From: UBA4951 sp963652335
Lineage (GTDB): Bacteria; Bacillota_I; Bacilli_A; RFN20; CAG-826
DNA: 64,000 nucleotides
NCBI GenBank assembly: GCA_963652335.1
Contig: CAVJSS010000001.1
Coordinates: 62,001-126,000, forward strand
Direction of reading: 5' to 3'
Of the stretch, positions 42,008 to 50,729 are shown in pieces. The position numbers and the translations under genes are program-made. Below the pieces are notes generated by a model. It had not been told where the DNA came from, did not search any database, and saw nothing but the letters and a program-made list of their open reading frames with translations. Position 1 is the first letter of the stretch. Every line of letters starts with the position of its first letter.

Positions 42008-42538
42008 TTTCTCTAATTTCTCTTTAGGAAGGCCCATCACGTTATAGTAGCTGCCTTCTATCTTTTTTATCAATCCGCACCCATCTTGGATCCCATAGGC
42101 CCCAGCTTTGTCGAAAGGCTTGAAACGTTCAATATAAGAAAGGATCCGTTCGTCGCTTAAGTCGTTGAAAAAGACTTCGGTTATGTCTTCACTTACTATC
42201 AATTCGTTTTTGTCATAGAATGCGAAACCCGTTATGACTTCTTCTTTTTTGCCGGACTGGAGTTTCAGCATCTCTATCGCTTCTTCTTTGTTTTTTGGCT
42301 TTCCTAATGGCTTATTGTCTACCAAGACAACCGTATCGGCTGCCAAAACGTAATCATTCGGGTGGCGTTTGATTATCTCGCTAGCCTTAAGTTTAGCCTC
42401 TTCTTTAGCCAATTCCCTAGGGGTAATAAAAGATAGCAAAGACGATTCGTTGACATTGGGAATGATTATTTCGAAAGAAGCAATGAGTTCTTTCAATATT
42501 CGCTCTCTTCTAGGCGATTTGGAAGCTAAGATGAACAT
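41981..42538 (-). CDS. maf: Maf-family nucleoside triphosphate pyrophosphatase
   Basis: 185 aa. Conserved ILASKSPRRERILKEL start, DYVLAADTVVLVDNKPLGKPKNKEEA in the centre and FKPFDKAGAYGIQDG, all Maf hallmarks. Maf hydrolyses dTTP/UTP or modified nucleotides and has been linked to septum control in B. subtilis. The ATG overlaps the RNase J stop by one base (TGATG), so the two are coupled. An upstream TTG codon in frame is not needed. The 3' end overlaps the convergent EIIB-like gene by 27 bp. Confidence 0.93.
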   Translation of the reverse strand: MFILASKSPRRERILKELIASFEIIIPNVNESSLLSFITPRELAKEEAKLKASEIIKRHPNDYVLAADTVVLVDNKPLGKPKNKEEAIEMLKLQSGKKEEVITGFAFYDKNELIVSEDITEVFFNDLSDERILSYIERFKPFDKAGAYGIQDGCGLIKKIEGSYYNVMGLPKEKLEKLFAEKGII

Positions 42539-44217
42539 CAACGACGACCTGCCGTATTCATGACGATAGCCAAAACCATCGGGCTGCGTTCGGTTTTCCT
42601 TGCGATGTATTTGCTTACTTCGTTGCGGATATGAATCTTCAGTTCGGACAAAGACATTCTGCTGGCCAATCCATATTTCAAAGCCTCTTCCGCTTCGATT
42701 TGGATGTGTCTGCTGACGTGATCCGTGCCCTGCGTAGCGAAGCCTCTAGCATAGATTATCGGCGGGACAATGATCGAATTCCTTCTTGAATCTATCGCAC
42801 AGACCACGTTGACGACACCATCATGGGTAAGGGTTTCCCTGCTTCTGATAATCGTTGAGGAAATTCCGTCTAGATCCCTTCCATCGATATAAATATCATC
42901 GGCTGGAATGTGACCTCCTCTAGTTACTTTATGATTGTTCAAAGTCAGCACGTCCCCATTTTCGCAAACGAAGATATTGTTTTTCGGGATACCCACGGTT
43001 TCGGCTAAAGCGGCATGCAATTTCAACATGCGATATTCGCCATGGGCTGGCATGAAATATTTGGGATGGACCAATTTAAGCATCAATCTCAGCTCTTGGC
43101 GGGATGGGTGGCCGGAAGAATGAAGGGAGAAAGATAAGCCGTTTTGTTTGACATCCGCCCCTTGCTTGACTAAGGCGTTGGTCAATTTGTCGACCATCGC
43201 CCCATTGCCGGGGATTGGGTTTGAAGAAAAGACGATCGTGTCGCCAGGAAGGATACGGATGGTTTTGTGCGTTCCATTGGCAATGCGTGACAAAGCTGCC
43301 ATCTCTTCGCCTTGGGAACCAGTGCAAAGAATGCAAATATCTTTGGCTTTATGGTTCTTGACCATTTCATCCGAGATGAGATTGTCATCCGGGATCTTTA
43401 TATATCCGTAGTCTCTCGCAATGCCAACGACATTGATCATGCTGCGCCCTAAGATGCAGATCTTCCTTTTGTGTTCTACTGCCGATTCGACCACCTGTTG
43501 GATACGATTGATGTTGCTGGAGAATGTGGAAACGATGATTCTCCCCGGGGCCTTGTCGAAAATATTGTCGACGTCTTTCCTGACGGCCGTTTCGGATGGG
43601 GTATAGCCTTCGATTTCGGCGTTGGTGGAATCGCTTAGCAAAAGATCGACGCCTTTATAGCCTAAGCCGGCTATTTTAGTCAGCTCGATATCCGGACCAA
43701 CTGGCGTAAGGTCGATCTTATAGTCACCGGTGTCCATTATACGTCCGGCTTTGGAATCGATGACCACGCCGAAAGCATCGGGGATGGAATGGGTGACTCT
43801 AATGAAAGATACAGTGAAATCTTCACCGATGTTGATGACGCTGCTTTCGTCGATCTCGACAATTTTTACGGTTTCTTTGATTCTCGCGTCATCCAATTTA
43901 TGCCTAATCAAAGCAGCTGCCAATCTTGGCGCGTAGATAACCGGTATGTATAAGCTTCTGACCAAAAACGGTATGGCGCCGATGTGGTCTTCGTGTCCGT
44001 GGGTTATGAAAAGGGCTTTGACTTTTGAACGGTTGTTTTTCAAATATGTGTAATCTGGGATGACATAATCGACCCCAGGCAAATTGGCTTCAGGAAAACG
44101 AACGCCGGCATCGACGATAATCAATGAACGCTCAGTTTCGAAACAATATGTGTTTTTGCCGACCTCGCCTAAGCCGCCAAGTGCAAAGATGTTGGTCGGC
44201 GAGACAAATCCCGCCAT
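42538..44217 (-). CDS. rnj: Ribonuclease J
   Basis: 559 aa metallo-beta-lactamase/beta-CASP ribonuclease with endo- and 5'-exonuclease activity, central to mRNA turnover in Bacillota. Metal-binding HGHEDHIG near 77-84, HSIPDA and MDTGDYKID for further ligands, beta-CASP motifs PAHGEYRML and SGHPSR, and the C-terminal domain to residue 559. Start: ATG 44217 has GGAGG 9 nt upstream; the frame extends 18 codons further but without support. Whether it is J1 or J2 type cannot be said. Co-transcribed with maf. Confidence 0.95.
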   Translation of the reverse strand: MAGFVSPTNIFALGGLGEVGKNTYCFETERSLIIVDAGVRFPEANLPGVDYVIPDYTYLKNNRSKVKALFITHGHEDHIGAIPFLVRSLYIPVIYAPRLAAALIRHKLDDARIKETVKIVEIDESSVINIGEDFTVSFIRVTHSIPDAFGVVIDSKAGRIMDTGDYKIDLTPVGPDIELTKIAGLGYKGVDLLLSDSTNAEIEGYTPSETAVRKDVDNIFDKAPGRIIVSTFSSNINRIQQVVESAVEHKRKICILGRSMINVVGIARDYGYIKIPDDNLISDEMVKNHKAKDICILCTGSQGEEMAALSRIANGTHKTIRILPGDTIVFSSNPIPGNGAMVDKLTNALVKQGADVKQNGLSFSLHSSGHPSRQELRLMLKLVHPKYFMPAHGEYRMLKLHAALAETVGIPKNNIFVCENGDVLTLNNHKVTRGGHIPADDIYIDGRDLDGISSTIIRSRETLTHDGVVNVVCAIDSRRNSIIVPPIIYARGFATQGTDHVSRHIQIEAEEALKYGLASRMSLSELKIHIRNEVSKYIARKTERSPMVLAIVMNTAGRR

Positions 44218-44315
44218 AAATAACCTCCGTAAGACAAAAAAGAGCCCTATTTCTTCGACTGATGAAATCAATATAGCACAAAAAACGATTGGTGTAACGT
44301 TTTTCCTTATATTCG

Positions 44316-44858
44316 TTAAATTTCTATCGCATTCTCAGGATGGGCGTAAGGATCTTTTTCGTTGATATGATCGTAAAAGAGGATGCCCTTAAGGTGATCG
44401 ATTTCGTGTTGCATGACGATGGCTTCGAACCCAAAGGCCTTTTTATGGACTTTTTCCAACGTCCTGCCATCGATATAATCGACTTCGATTCGATAATCTC
44501 TGACTACGTATCCCGGATGTTCTTTGTCGACCGATAAGCAGCCCTCACCGCCTTGGAGGTAACATTTTCTAACAGATGATACGACAATCTTTGGATTGAT
44601 CATCAAGTGCTCTATGAGTTCATCTCCGTCTTGATAAGAAACCACGCACATTTGCTTATTGATACCGATTTGAGGGGCGGCGATGCCAACGCCCTCTCTT
44701 ATTTTCGGATTGGCTTTTCTGAATTCTTCGTCTTGGGTCAGTTTAAGATATTCGTCCATTTTCAAAATCGTATCTTGATCTTCTTTTTGGATTGGAACCT
44801 CAACTGGCTTTGAAGGTGAATGCAATGATTTGGCGTTGTCTTTGACTATTCTTAACAT
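44316..44858 (-). CDS. def: Peptide deformylase
   Basis: 180 aa. Removes the formyl group from new proteins. The three motifs are GVGIAAPQIG, EGCLSV and MQHEIDHLKGILFYDHI, with Cys and both His as metal ligands. The insertion-containing length is typical of type 2 (Gram-positive) enzymes. A TATAAT on the minus strand (44868-44873) ends 9 nt before the ATG, leaving a leader of at most a few nucleotides and no Shine-Dalgarno. Confidence 0.95.
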   Translation of the reverse strand: MLRIVKDNAKSLHSPSKPVEVPIQKEDQDTILKMDEYLKLTQDEEFRKANPKIREGVGIAAPQIGINKQMCVVSYQDGDELIEHLMINPKIVVSSVRKCYLQGGEGCLSVDKEHPGYVVRDYRIEVDYIDGRTLEKVHKKAFGFEAIVMQHEIDHLKGILFYDHINEKDPYAHPENAIEI

Positions 44859-44907
44859 AACGAACGTATTATAGCATATTCCTTCCGATTATCTTAAAAT
44901 CCAATAT

Positions 44908-45273
44908 ATGACATTAATCGAAGAAAATGCGATAAGAAGTTTGGCTAAAGCTTTGAAGGAAGATTCGCGCAACTTAGACATGAAAGAGAAAGAAAAAAAG
45001 ATGATGGAATCAGAAGAAGTCCTTCATCTTTCAAAGCGATTGGAATCCTTGGCGGAAGATTATTCGAGAGCGGTTTCCATCAATGACAAAGAAAAAATCG
45101 AAAGATGCAAGAAAGCTTTATTTGAAGCAAAGCTGAATCTTGACGTCCACCCTTTGGTCAAAGAATACAACGAAGCTTATATCAAAGTGCGAGACCTATA
45201 TATGATGGTTGATGATATTATTTTCGGCCCATATAGATCCAAAGTCATAAGCAGGGCAAAAAAAGATGATTAA
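44908..45273 (+). CDS. ylbF: YlbF-family protein
   Basis: 121 aa all-helical protein of the YlbF/YmcA (RicF/RicA) type: ALKEDSRNLDMKEKEKKMMESEEV at the start and FEAKLNLDVHPLVKEYNEAYIKVRDLYMMVDDIIF at the end, the conserved part. In B. subtilis these proteins form a complex with RNase Y that affects mRNA processing and development. The neighbouring rsmD (8-bp overlap) repeats the ylbF-...-rsmD order of B. subtilis, which supports the call. -10 TAAAAT ends 7 nt before the ATG. Confidence 0.85.
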   Translation: MTLIEENAIRSLAKALKEDSRNLDMKEKEKKMMESEEVLHLSKRLESLAEDYSRAVSINDKEKIERCKKALFEAKLNLDVHPLVKEYNEAYIKVRDLYMMVDDIIFGPYRSKVISRAKKDD

Positions 45274-45817
45274 GGTAATTTCCGGAAAATACCGCAGCAG
45301 GAATCTAATCGTTCCTGATTGTTTACTCGTTCCATCTAAATCGATCGTGAGAGAAGCTTTGGGCAACATAGTAAGAGAATACGTAAGCAATTCTTCTTGC
45401 TTAGATCTTTTTGCCGGATCAGGGGCGGTGGGAATAGAATTTCTTTCCAATAAGGCCGCTTCTTGCGATTTCGTTGAGCATAATCCTGAATGTTTTGCCT
45501 CAATCAAAACCAATTTGAATAATATGAAAGAACGAAACGGCCGCGTTTTCTTAAGCGATTCGCTGGAATTTTTGAAAAAGACTGACACAGCATATGACAT
45601 CATATTCATAGATCCTCCGTACGCGGATCATGAAGCTTATAGCAAATCCTTAGAGATAATCAAACAGAGGAATCTGTTGAAAAAAAACGGAGCGATCATC
45701 CTTGAATACGAAGGAGAACGAAAGCCGTTTGATGATTCTTCCTATTCTTATTCAAAAGAGAAAAGATATGGGAAAACAAGATTGATAGTGGCTAAAAAGA
45801 AAACCGCGGAGGATTGA
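45266..45817 (+). CDS. rsmD: 16S rRNA (guanine(966)-N(2))-methyltransferase RsmD
   Basis: 183 aa. MIKVISGKYRSRNLIVPD start, the SAM-binding LDLFAGSGAVGIEFLS near 48-63 and the catalytic DPPY in IFIDPPYADHEAY near 116. Methylates G966 of 16S rRNA. Overlaps ylbF by 8 nt. Its stop codon lies inside the loop of the terminator hairpin. No coaD follows (a hairpin and a convergent gene do), unlike the B. subtilis order. Confidence 0.95.
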   Translation: MIKVISGKYRSRNLIVPDCLLVPSKSIVREALGNIVREYVSNSSCLDLFAGSGAVGIEFLSNKAASCDFVEHNPECFASIKTNLNNMKERNGRVFLSDSLEFLKKTDTAYDIIFIDPPYADHEAYSKSLEIIKQRNLLKKNGAIILEYEGERKPFDDSSYSYSKEKRYGKTRLIVAKKKTAED

Positions 45818-45831
45818 CCTTCGCGGTTTTA
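45801..45831. terminator. Bidirectional terminator after rsmD
   Basis: CCGCGGAGG-attga-CCTTCGCGG followed by TTTT on +, with AAAA upstream giving T's on the minus strand; stem contains the rsmD stop codon. Confidence 0.92.
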
Positions 45832-45839
45832 TCTATTGC

Positions 45840-46706
45840 TTAAGCGTTATAGTTTGCGCCAAACGGATTGTCGGTTCTTGAAGTGGTATGGTTCCACATA
45901 TTCAAGAGCTCACGCGCTTTATCTAATTTAGTCGATCCGGAAACTCCAAACAAGACTTCGCAAACACCGCCGCGGTTTTGGTCTTCGGCGGCTTTGGTGT
46001 AGTCGACCAATAAGATGGTAGGAACGGTGAAGTCAGAAAATTTAGGGGTGGAATAATTTTCATAAGAAGTATCGCCGACTGACTTGTTGTTCTTGTAAGG
46101 GGCGTTTTCCAAGACATAGCCGGTTTCGTTGAAAAAACTAAGGTGCTTGTCCAAGAAACGATAGAAAGCTTTGTCATTATAACCGGCAGGTTCCTCGTAA
46201 TCTTCATCATTGGAAGAGGTTTCGGAAGTGTTGATGGTGTAAAAAGTCAAAGATTTATGGGTGCTGTAATCTTCAGGAACAAGGATATCGCCCCATTCAT
46301 CGTCGAGAGCATCGAATCCTTCTTCGGCAGAGGTGCATCCGCTGCAGTCATCGCCGGTGAAAACAAGGAAGAATTTGTCTCCGAAAGCTTTTGAGTCGAT
46401 CTTATCCCATTCGCCGTTGTAAGCGTGCTGGGTGTTTTCCCAAACGTCATTGATGATGATGTCGGCTTTGGAATCGGCGCCATCTTCTCCGGAAGCGACT
46501 TGCCCTTCAAGGGATTGCTTTTTGGAATTGAAGAAGGTTCCAGGAGTTCCATATCCCCAACTGTTGACCCATTCCGTTATATAAGGAATTGAGAAAATAA
46601 CCGCGAAAATGGCGCCAACGATCAATAATGGTTGGACCCATGCGGTTTCTTTGATCCAGCGCCAGACCTTAACGAAGAAGGCGCCAATAGCTTTCAATAC
46701 AATCAT
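45840..46706 (-). CDS. Membrane-anchored thioredoxin-like protein
   Basis: 288 aa. An amphipathic/basic start (FFVKVWRWIKETAW), one transmembrane helix (about 27-45), then an exported or cytoplasmic thioredoxin-like domain: DKFFLVFTGDDCSGCTSA with C121 and C124 in a CSGC motif, and FTVPTILLVDYT holding the cis-Pro. Long inserts between these elements (Ser/Asp/Tyr-rich) enlarge the domain. It may be a thiol-disulfide enzyme or a redox-inactive relative; family not identified. GGAGG Shine-Dalgarno. Divergent from the YitT-family gene with a 142-bp gap. Confidence 0.72.
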   Translation of the reverse strand: MIVLKAIGAFFVKVWRWIKETAWVQPLLIVGAIFAVIFSIPYITEWVNSWGYGTPGTFFNSKKQSLEGQVASGEDGADSKADIIINDVWENTQHAYNGEWDKIDSKAFGDKFFLVFTGDDCSGCTSAEEGFDALDDEWGDILVPEDYSTHKSLTFYTINTSETSSNDEDYEEPAGYNDKAFYRFLDKHLSFFNETGYVLENAPYKNNKSVGDTSYENYSTPKFSDFTVPTILLVDYTKAAEDQNRGGVCEVLFGVSGSTKLDKARELLNMWNHTTSRTDNPFGANYNA

Positions 46707-46848
46707 CGATATGCCTCCGTTTCACAAAAGCAAAAAATTAGAGCGTTTGTATCTTACCACCCTGATCAATATACCGCAACTAGTCATTTACAATGACAAG
46801 AGCCCTTAAATCGCTTTATTCGAAAAGAAAAAGGTCTATAATGACCCC

Positions 46849-47883
46849 ATGCATTTAAAAGGACGCCTAAAAAGAGCCAAAACCAAAGCTACGGATTGGC
46901 TTTATGATCACCCGTTTTGCAAAAATCTTCTCCACTGGTCATGGGTGTTTGTCATTTCGACGATTTCGGCTCTGCTTTTCGCGGTTGGCTTCTCGGTTTT
47001 CTTGGATATCGTCAATGCCGAAGGCGTCTCGGACACAATAGTATCGGGCGGCGTTTCAGGCCTTTCCCAAACGATTGTTTTGATATTGAGATTATGCGGT
47101 TTGCAAATCAATGATACCCATCTCGCCATCTCGATCATCTATTTTTTGATAAATGTTCCTCTTGTGATTGTCGCGTGGCTTAAAATCGGTAGGCAGTTCG
47201 CTATTTTTACGATAATCAATGTCATTGAGACTTCGATTTTGGTCAAACTCATAAATGTTAAAATGATCCCGGAATTGCAAAGCATTATCACTTTCGTGTC
47301 TGAAAACGGCGGCGGATTGCTTGGAAGGGCGATGCTTGGCGGCATATTCGTCGGCTTGTCTTCGGCTTTGATATTCAGAATGGATGCTTCGACGGGCGGA
47401 GTTGACATCGTCGCTTATGCCGTGTCCTTGAAACGTTCGACTTCAACCGGCAAATACGGTTTTATGATCAATGCCACGAATTTGATTTTATTCACATTCC
47501 TATCTGTTGTGCAGGCTAATTTCGATCTCCATGTAGCTTATCCGCAGATATGTAGGATGTTATATTCCCTTATTTATTTTTTCACCTGCATGTTGGTTAT
47601 CGACATGATCAATAAGAGAAACAAGAAAGTCAGACTTCAGATAACGACCGAAGTGGAAACCATTGGCGATCTCTTGCTAGAATGCGTGCCTCATGGCGTC
47701 ACCGTCACAACGGGGAACGGCGTTTATTCCGGCAGAGAGAAATTCATCTTCAGCATGGTGGTCTCTCACTATGAAGTTCAACGTGTTGTCAATATAGTCA
47801 GGAAAGAAGACCCTAAAGCCTTTGTCGAGACGACCCCCTTGTCTCAGGTATATGGGAATTTCACTTCTAAATCAATCAAATAA
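46849..47883 (+). CDS. YitT family membrane protein (DUF161 + DUF2179)
   Basis: 344 aa. Five to six hydrophobic helices (about 30-52, 70-90, 98-118, 124-142, 160-185, 215-240) followed by the C-terminal DUF2179 domain: TTEVETIGDLLLECVPHGVTVTTGNGVYSGREKFIFSMVVSHYEVQRVVNIVRKEDPKAFV. Function of YitT proteins is unknown. The start carries a cytoplasmic basic tail (RLKRAKTKA). TATAAT (46837-46842) ends exactly 6 nt before the ATG, with no Shine-Dalgarno. Confidence 0.9.
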   Translation: MHLKGRLKRAKTKATDWLYDHPFCKNLLHWSWVFVISTISALLFAVGFSVFLDIVNAEGVSDTIVSGGVSGLSQTIVLILRLCGLQINDTHLAISIIYFLINVPLVIVAWLKIGRQFAIFTIINVIETSILVKLINVKMIPELQSIITFVSENGGGLLGRAMLGGIFVGLSSALIFRMDASTGGVDIVAYAVSLKRSTSTGKYGFMINATNLILFTFLSVVQANFDLHVAYPQICRMLYSLIYFFTCMLVIDMINKRNKKVRLQITTEVETIGDLLLECVPHGVTVTTGNGVYSGREKFIFSMVVSHYEVQRVVNIVRKEDPKAFVETTPLSQVYGNFTSKSIK

Positions 47884-47918
47884 AACGGCTCCAATGTCAT
47901 TTCATTTCAGTTTTGTCT

Positions 47919-49259
47919 TTACATTTTCCCGCGATGTTTGTTGCAAAGATAAATTATTTTTCCACCGGCCAATTTAACCGTTTCGGCCGGCTCTCCTGAA
48001 TAAAGTTTCTTTTTTCCGCATAAATGACAATGCCAATGAGATGGGGAGAAGGGCTCTTCGTCTTTTCCTAGAGGAAAATCCGTTGATTCTTTCGAAGAAA
48101 TGGAGGATTCGAAATCCATTTCAAAGAAATCATCTTCGAAGAATTCTTCCATCTCCTCTTCGATTCGTTCGATTTTCACTTCATTGGATATGTGAACGAT
48201 GTTCTTTCTGACCATCGGCTTGAAAACTGACCCATAAAAAGTTTCGGGGATGTCTTCTTCATCGATGTTTTCGAAAGCACCGGAAGGAAGGTCTTTTTGG
48301 AAAGAAGCCGTTTTCGAAGCGACGCGTTTTACAGCCAATTCATCAGTTGCTTTTATCTCTTTCTTTGGCTTAACGATCAAAGCGATTTTAAGTTCTCCTT
48401 TATCAGGCTCATCGGTGTAACAAACATGATTTGGATAACGTCTTTCCAATTGCCTGGCCACATACTCATCTACGCTTGTGGCCAAAAGGATTTTCCAATC
48501 ATCGTTATGGATTTTGCATCCTAATTTCGTTGTTCTTTTTTGAACCAAGAAAAGGCATTCTCCCAAATTTGAGAAAAGAATCGCAACCTCCTTTGGGGCG
48601 AATCTAACATGCCGCAATGGTTTATTTTGAATAGGTTTTCCATTCTTTTTTCGAAGTTCATAGCTTTTTGCCAACTGCCGAAGGATTTCTTTTTCGAATT
48701 TTTCGCCTTCCAAATCGTTCTTAGGCTTTTTCATTTTGGCGGACTTGATTTCCGTTATAGGCTCGGCCTTGGCGATTTTTCCTTCACATGTATCGAAACT
48801 TTCTTCTGTCTTTTCTTCTTCGTGCTCATCTGCTTCTTTGTCGCTCATAAGCATGGTTTGGGATTGTTTAGGCAATAGAGCCAATAAGTTTATGAACCAA
48901 ATCGGAAAATGAACGTCCAAAGCCTTTTTGAAAGTTTCTTTGGTTTCGTTGTCTAATTCCTTTTTCGATAAGAGCTCAACGATTGAGGCTTTGAAGGACT
49001 CTTCCGATGGCCTAAGGGTTTCTCTTTTTGAAGAAAGATCCACCAATATGCGCGATTCATAATCATCACGGACCAACACATAGATTTGATCGCCAATCTT
49101 GTATATCGGGTCTTCTCCGTCCGCTTCAAATTTGAGTTTCAAGTATCCTGGAACGTGAGACAAAAGGCCTTGTACTTTCCAAAGGACTTCCATTCTTTCC
49201 GTAAAAGGAAGGCGAGAAACATGTCTCGCGAATCTTTCCGTCAAACCATATTGCAACAT
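47919..49259 (-). CDS. Unrecognised protein with C-terminal zinc ribbon
   Basis: 446 aa; family not recognised. No membrane segment. The N-terminal 60 residues (LTERFARHVSRLPFTERMEVLWKVQGLLSHVPGYLKLKF) may bind nucleic acid or protein; a middle part rich in Glu/Lys separates it from a mixed domain (KIHNDDWKILLATSVDEYVARQLERRYPNHV) and a very acidic stretch (EEEMEEFFEDDFFEMDFES). The end CHLCGKKKLYSG...KIIYLCNKHRGKM has a Cys4-like or Cys3His zinc-binding pattern. Start has GGAGG 7 nt upstream. Twelve nt separate it from the methyltransferase-like gene upstream, so both are probably in one operon. Confidence 0.65.
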   Translation of the reverse strand: MLQYGLTERFARHVSRLPFTERMEVLWKVQGLLSHVPGYLKLKFEADGEDPIYKIGDQIYVLVRDDYESRILVDLSSKRETLRPSEESFKASIVELLSKKELDNETKETFKKALDVHFPIWFINLLALLPKQSQTMLMSDKEADEHEEEKTEESFDTCEGKIAKAEPITEIKSAKMKKPKNDLEGEKFEKEILRQLAKSYELRKKNGKPIQNKPLRHVRFAPKEVAILFSNLGECLFLVQKRTTKLGCKIHNDDWKILLATSVDEYVARQLERRYPNHVCYTDEPDKGELKIALIVKPKKEIKATDELAVKRVASKTASFQKDLPSGAFENIDEEDIPETFYGSVFKPMVRKNIVHISNEVKIERIEEEMEEFFEDDFFEMDFESSISSKESTDFPLGKDEEPFSPSHWHCHLCGKKKLYSGEPAETVKLAGGKIIYLCNKHRGKM

Positions 49260-49270
49260 GTTTTTGCCTC

Positions 49271-50260
49271 CTATCTGATACGACGAAGAATAGCTTTAAC
49301 CATTGATGAACTCAATATTTCTTTTTCGTCCAAATATGGCTTAGCTGCCTTATAAATGTCATTAATCAATGAGTCGTCGATTGTTTTGGCTTTTTGGTAA
49401 TCTTTTTCAGTCAGACCTTCTTCCCTTTCGATAAGCAAGATCTCGATTATCCTTTTCGCATAAGTAAGGATGGTTTCTTCTATCCAATAAAAGACCTCGG
49501 TAGATTTGAATTCTGAAAAAATCTTCAAAAAGCTCGAATAAGCACTTATGCCATCTTCAGCGTCATGCCAAATATCGATGAAGATAGTGTCAAATTCATC
49601 GTCTTTGATTTTTGAAGCATGAACGAAAGCGTCTTCCTTGATGATTCTTATTTTCTTCGCTTCTTTGAAATTCGGTGCGATGAAGTTTGAAAAAATATCT
49701 ATTGGCTCTTCTTCTTTTTCCACGACGATGACTTCTTTTACGTCATTCTTCATTGCCGCCATCAACGGGAAATAGCCTAAGCCTAAGCCATAAGCCAAAA
49801 CTCTCCCTTTGCATTGATTTAAAGAATTGCTCATCGTGAAAATTTCATGAGGAACGACACTCATCCAAATACGATCCCCTTCAAATAGAGCAGGAACTTC
49901 GATATTTTTGCAAAAATAAGCAAGTTTGGTGACTTCGTTTAAGTCTTGATCGGCGTAAGTTTCTTCCTTGACAAAAAGGGAATTCGCTTTCAAAAGTATG
50001 GTTTTCAGTTGCCAATCGTTCAGTTTGAAAGAATGATTCCTCAAACCTTTGATATATGGGTTTTCTTCAATCAACGAGGCATCCAATTCTTCGATGCTAT
50101 TTACGATTCTATCTTTGATTTTTTTGGGAGCACGCAAGGAATCATAAAAAGATTTTTTGTCTTTAAAAAGCAATGTGCCATCCGCTTGGGCATAGAAAAT
50201 ATCGTTTATTTGATCGCTCAGTGATTGATTGTCATTTAAAATCTTCGATAGTTTTAGCAT
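49271..50260 (-). CDS. Class I SAM-dependent methyltransferase-like protein
   Basis: 329 aa. An N-terminal helical region of about 160 residues precedes a Rossmann domain with motif I GRVLAYGLGLGYFPLMAAM, motif II VIVVEKEEEPI and a third strand EFDTIFIDIWHDAEDG. The spermidine-synthase-like layout suggests methyltransferase or aminopropyltransferase chemistry; substrate unknown. TTGCCA (minus 50290-50295), 17 bp, TAAAAT (50267-50272) then 6 nt to the ATG; its -35 lies within the first codons of the divergent NUDIX gene. It precedes the zinc-ribbon gene by 12 nt. Confidence 0.72.
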   Translation of the reverse strand: MLKLSKILNDNQSLSDQINDIFYAQADGTLLFKDKKSFYDSLRAPKKIKDRIVNSIEELDASLIEENPYIKGLRNHSFKLNDWQLKTILLKANSLFVKEETYADQDLNEVTKLAYFCKNIEVPALFEGDRIWMSVVPHEIFTMSNSLNQCKGRVLAYGLGLGYFPLMAAMKNDVKEVIVVEKEEEPIDIFSNFIAPNFKEAKKIRIIKEDAFVHASKIKDDEFDTIFIDIWHDAEDGISAYSSFLKIFSEFKSTEVFYWIEETILTYAKRIIEILLIEREEGLTEKDYQKAKTIDDSLINDIYKAAKPYLDEKEILSSSMVKAILRRIR

Positions 50261-50288
50261 AAATTAATTTTATCTATATAATCCTCGT
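50261..50288. promoter_or_regulatory. 28-bp bidirectional leaderless promoter
   Basis: Contains only two -10 elements: TAAAAT (minus, 50267-50272) and TATAAT (plus, 50277-50282), each ending exactly 6 nt before its ATG. The minus -35 TTGCCA (50290-50295) is inside the + gene. Confidence 0.8.
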
Positions 50289-50702
50289 ATGGCAAAACGC
50301 AATGAGATTGATTTGACCAACATGGTGATGGTCTATAAAAACGATGGATCGATTTTGGTCCAAATGAGAGAAAAGAAAGATTGGCCTGGTTTGAATTTTC
50401 CTGGCGGCCATATCGAAAACGAAGAATCTGCCCCAGAATCCGCTGTTAGAGAGATAAAAGAAGAAACTGGATTGAATATAAAAAACGTGGAATCCTGTGG
50501 ATATTTCGAGTGGAACGCCCTTGAAAAAGGGCTGCGTTATCTGACTTTATTGTTTAGGACAAACGACTTTTCAGGCGATTTGAAGTCTTCTTCTGAAGGA
50601 AGGGTTTTTTGGGTGAATAAGGATGAGGTTAGGAAGTTTCCCCAGTCAAACGATTTTGACAAAATATTGGAAATAATGGGCAAGGGCCTTTGGATTGATT
50701 AA
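50289..50702 (+). CDS. NUDIX hydrolase (8-oxo-dGTPase-like)
   Basis: 137 aa. NUDIX box GGHIENEESAPESAVREIKEETGL near 37-60. The context LNFPGGHIE and TLLFRTNDFSGDLKSSSEGRVFWV follows MutT/YtkD-type hydrolases. It removes oxidised or surplus nucleotides. TATAAT ends 6 nt before the ATG and there is no Shine-Dalgarno. The next gene follows after 27 nt with its own leaderless promoter inside this gap. Confidence 0.9.
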   Translation: MAKRNEIDLTNMVMVYKNDGSILVQMREKKDWPGLNFPGGHIENEESAPESAVREIKEETGLNIKNVESCGYFEWNALEKGLRYLTLLFRTNDFSGDLKSSSEGRVFWVNKDEVRKFPQSNDFDKILEIMGKGLWID

Positions 50703-50723
50703 GTATTTATACTTAGATATACT
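50695..50723 (+). promoter_or_regulatory. Leaderless promoter of the Sel1/zinc-ribbon gene
   Basis: TTGATT (50695-50700), 17 bp, TATACT (50718-50723), then 6 nt to ATG 50730. Confidence 0.8.
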
Positions 50724-50729
50724 TTTCAT

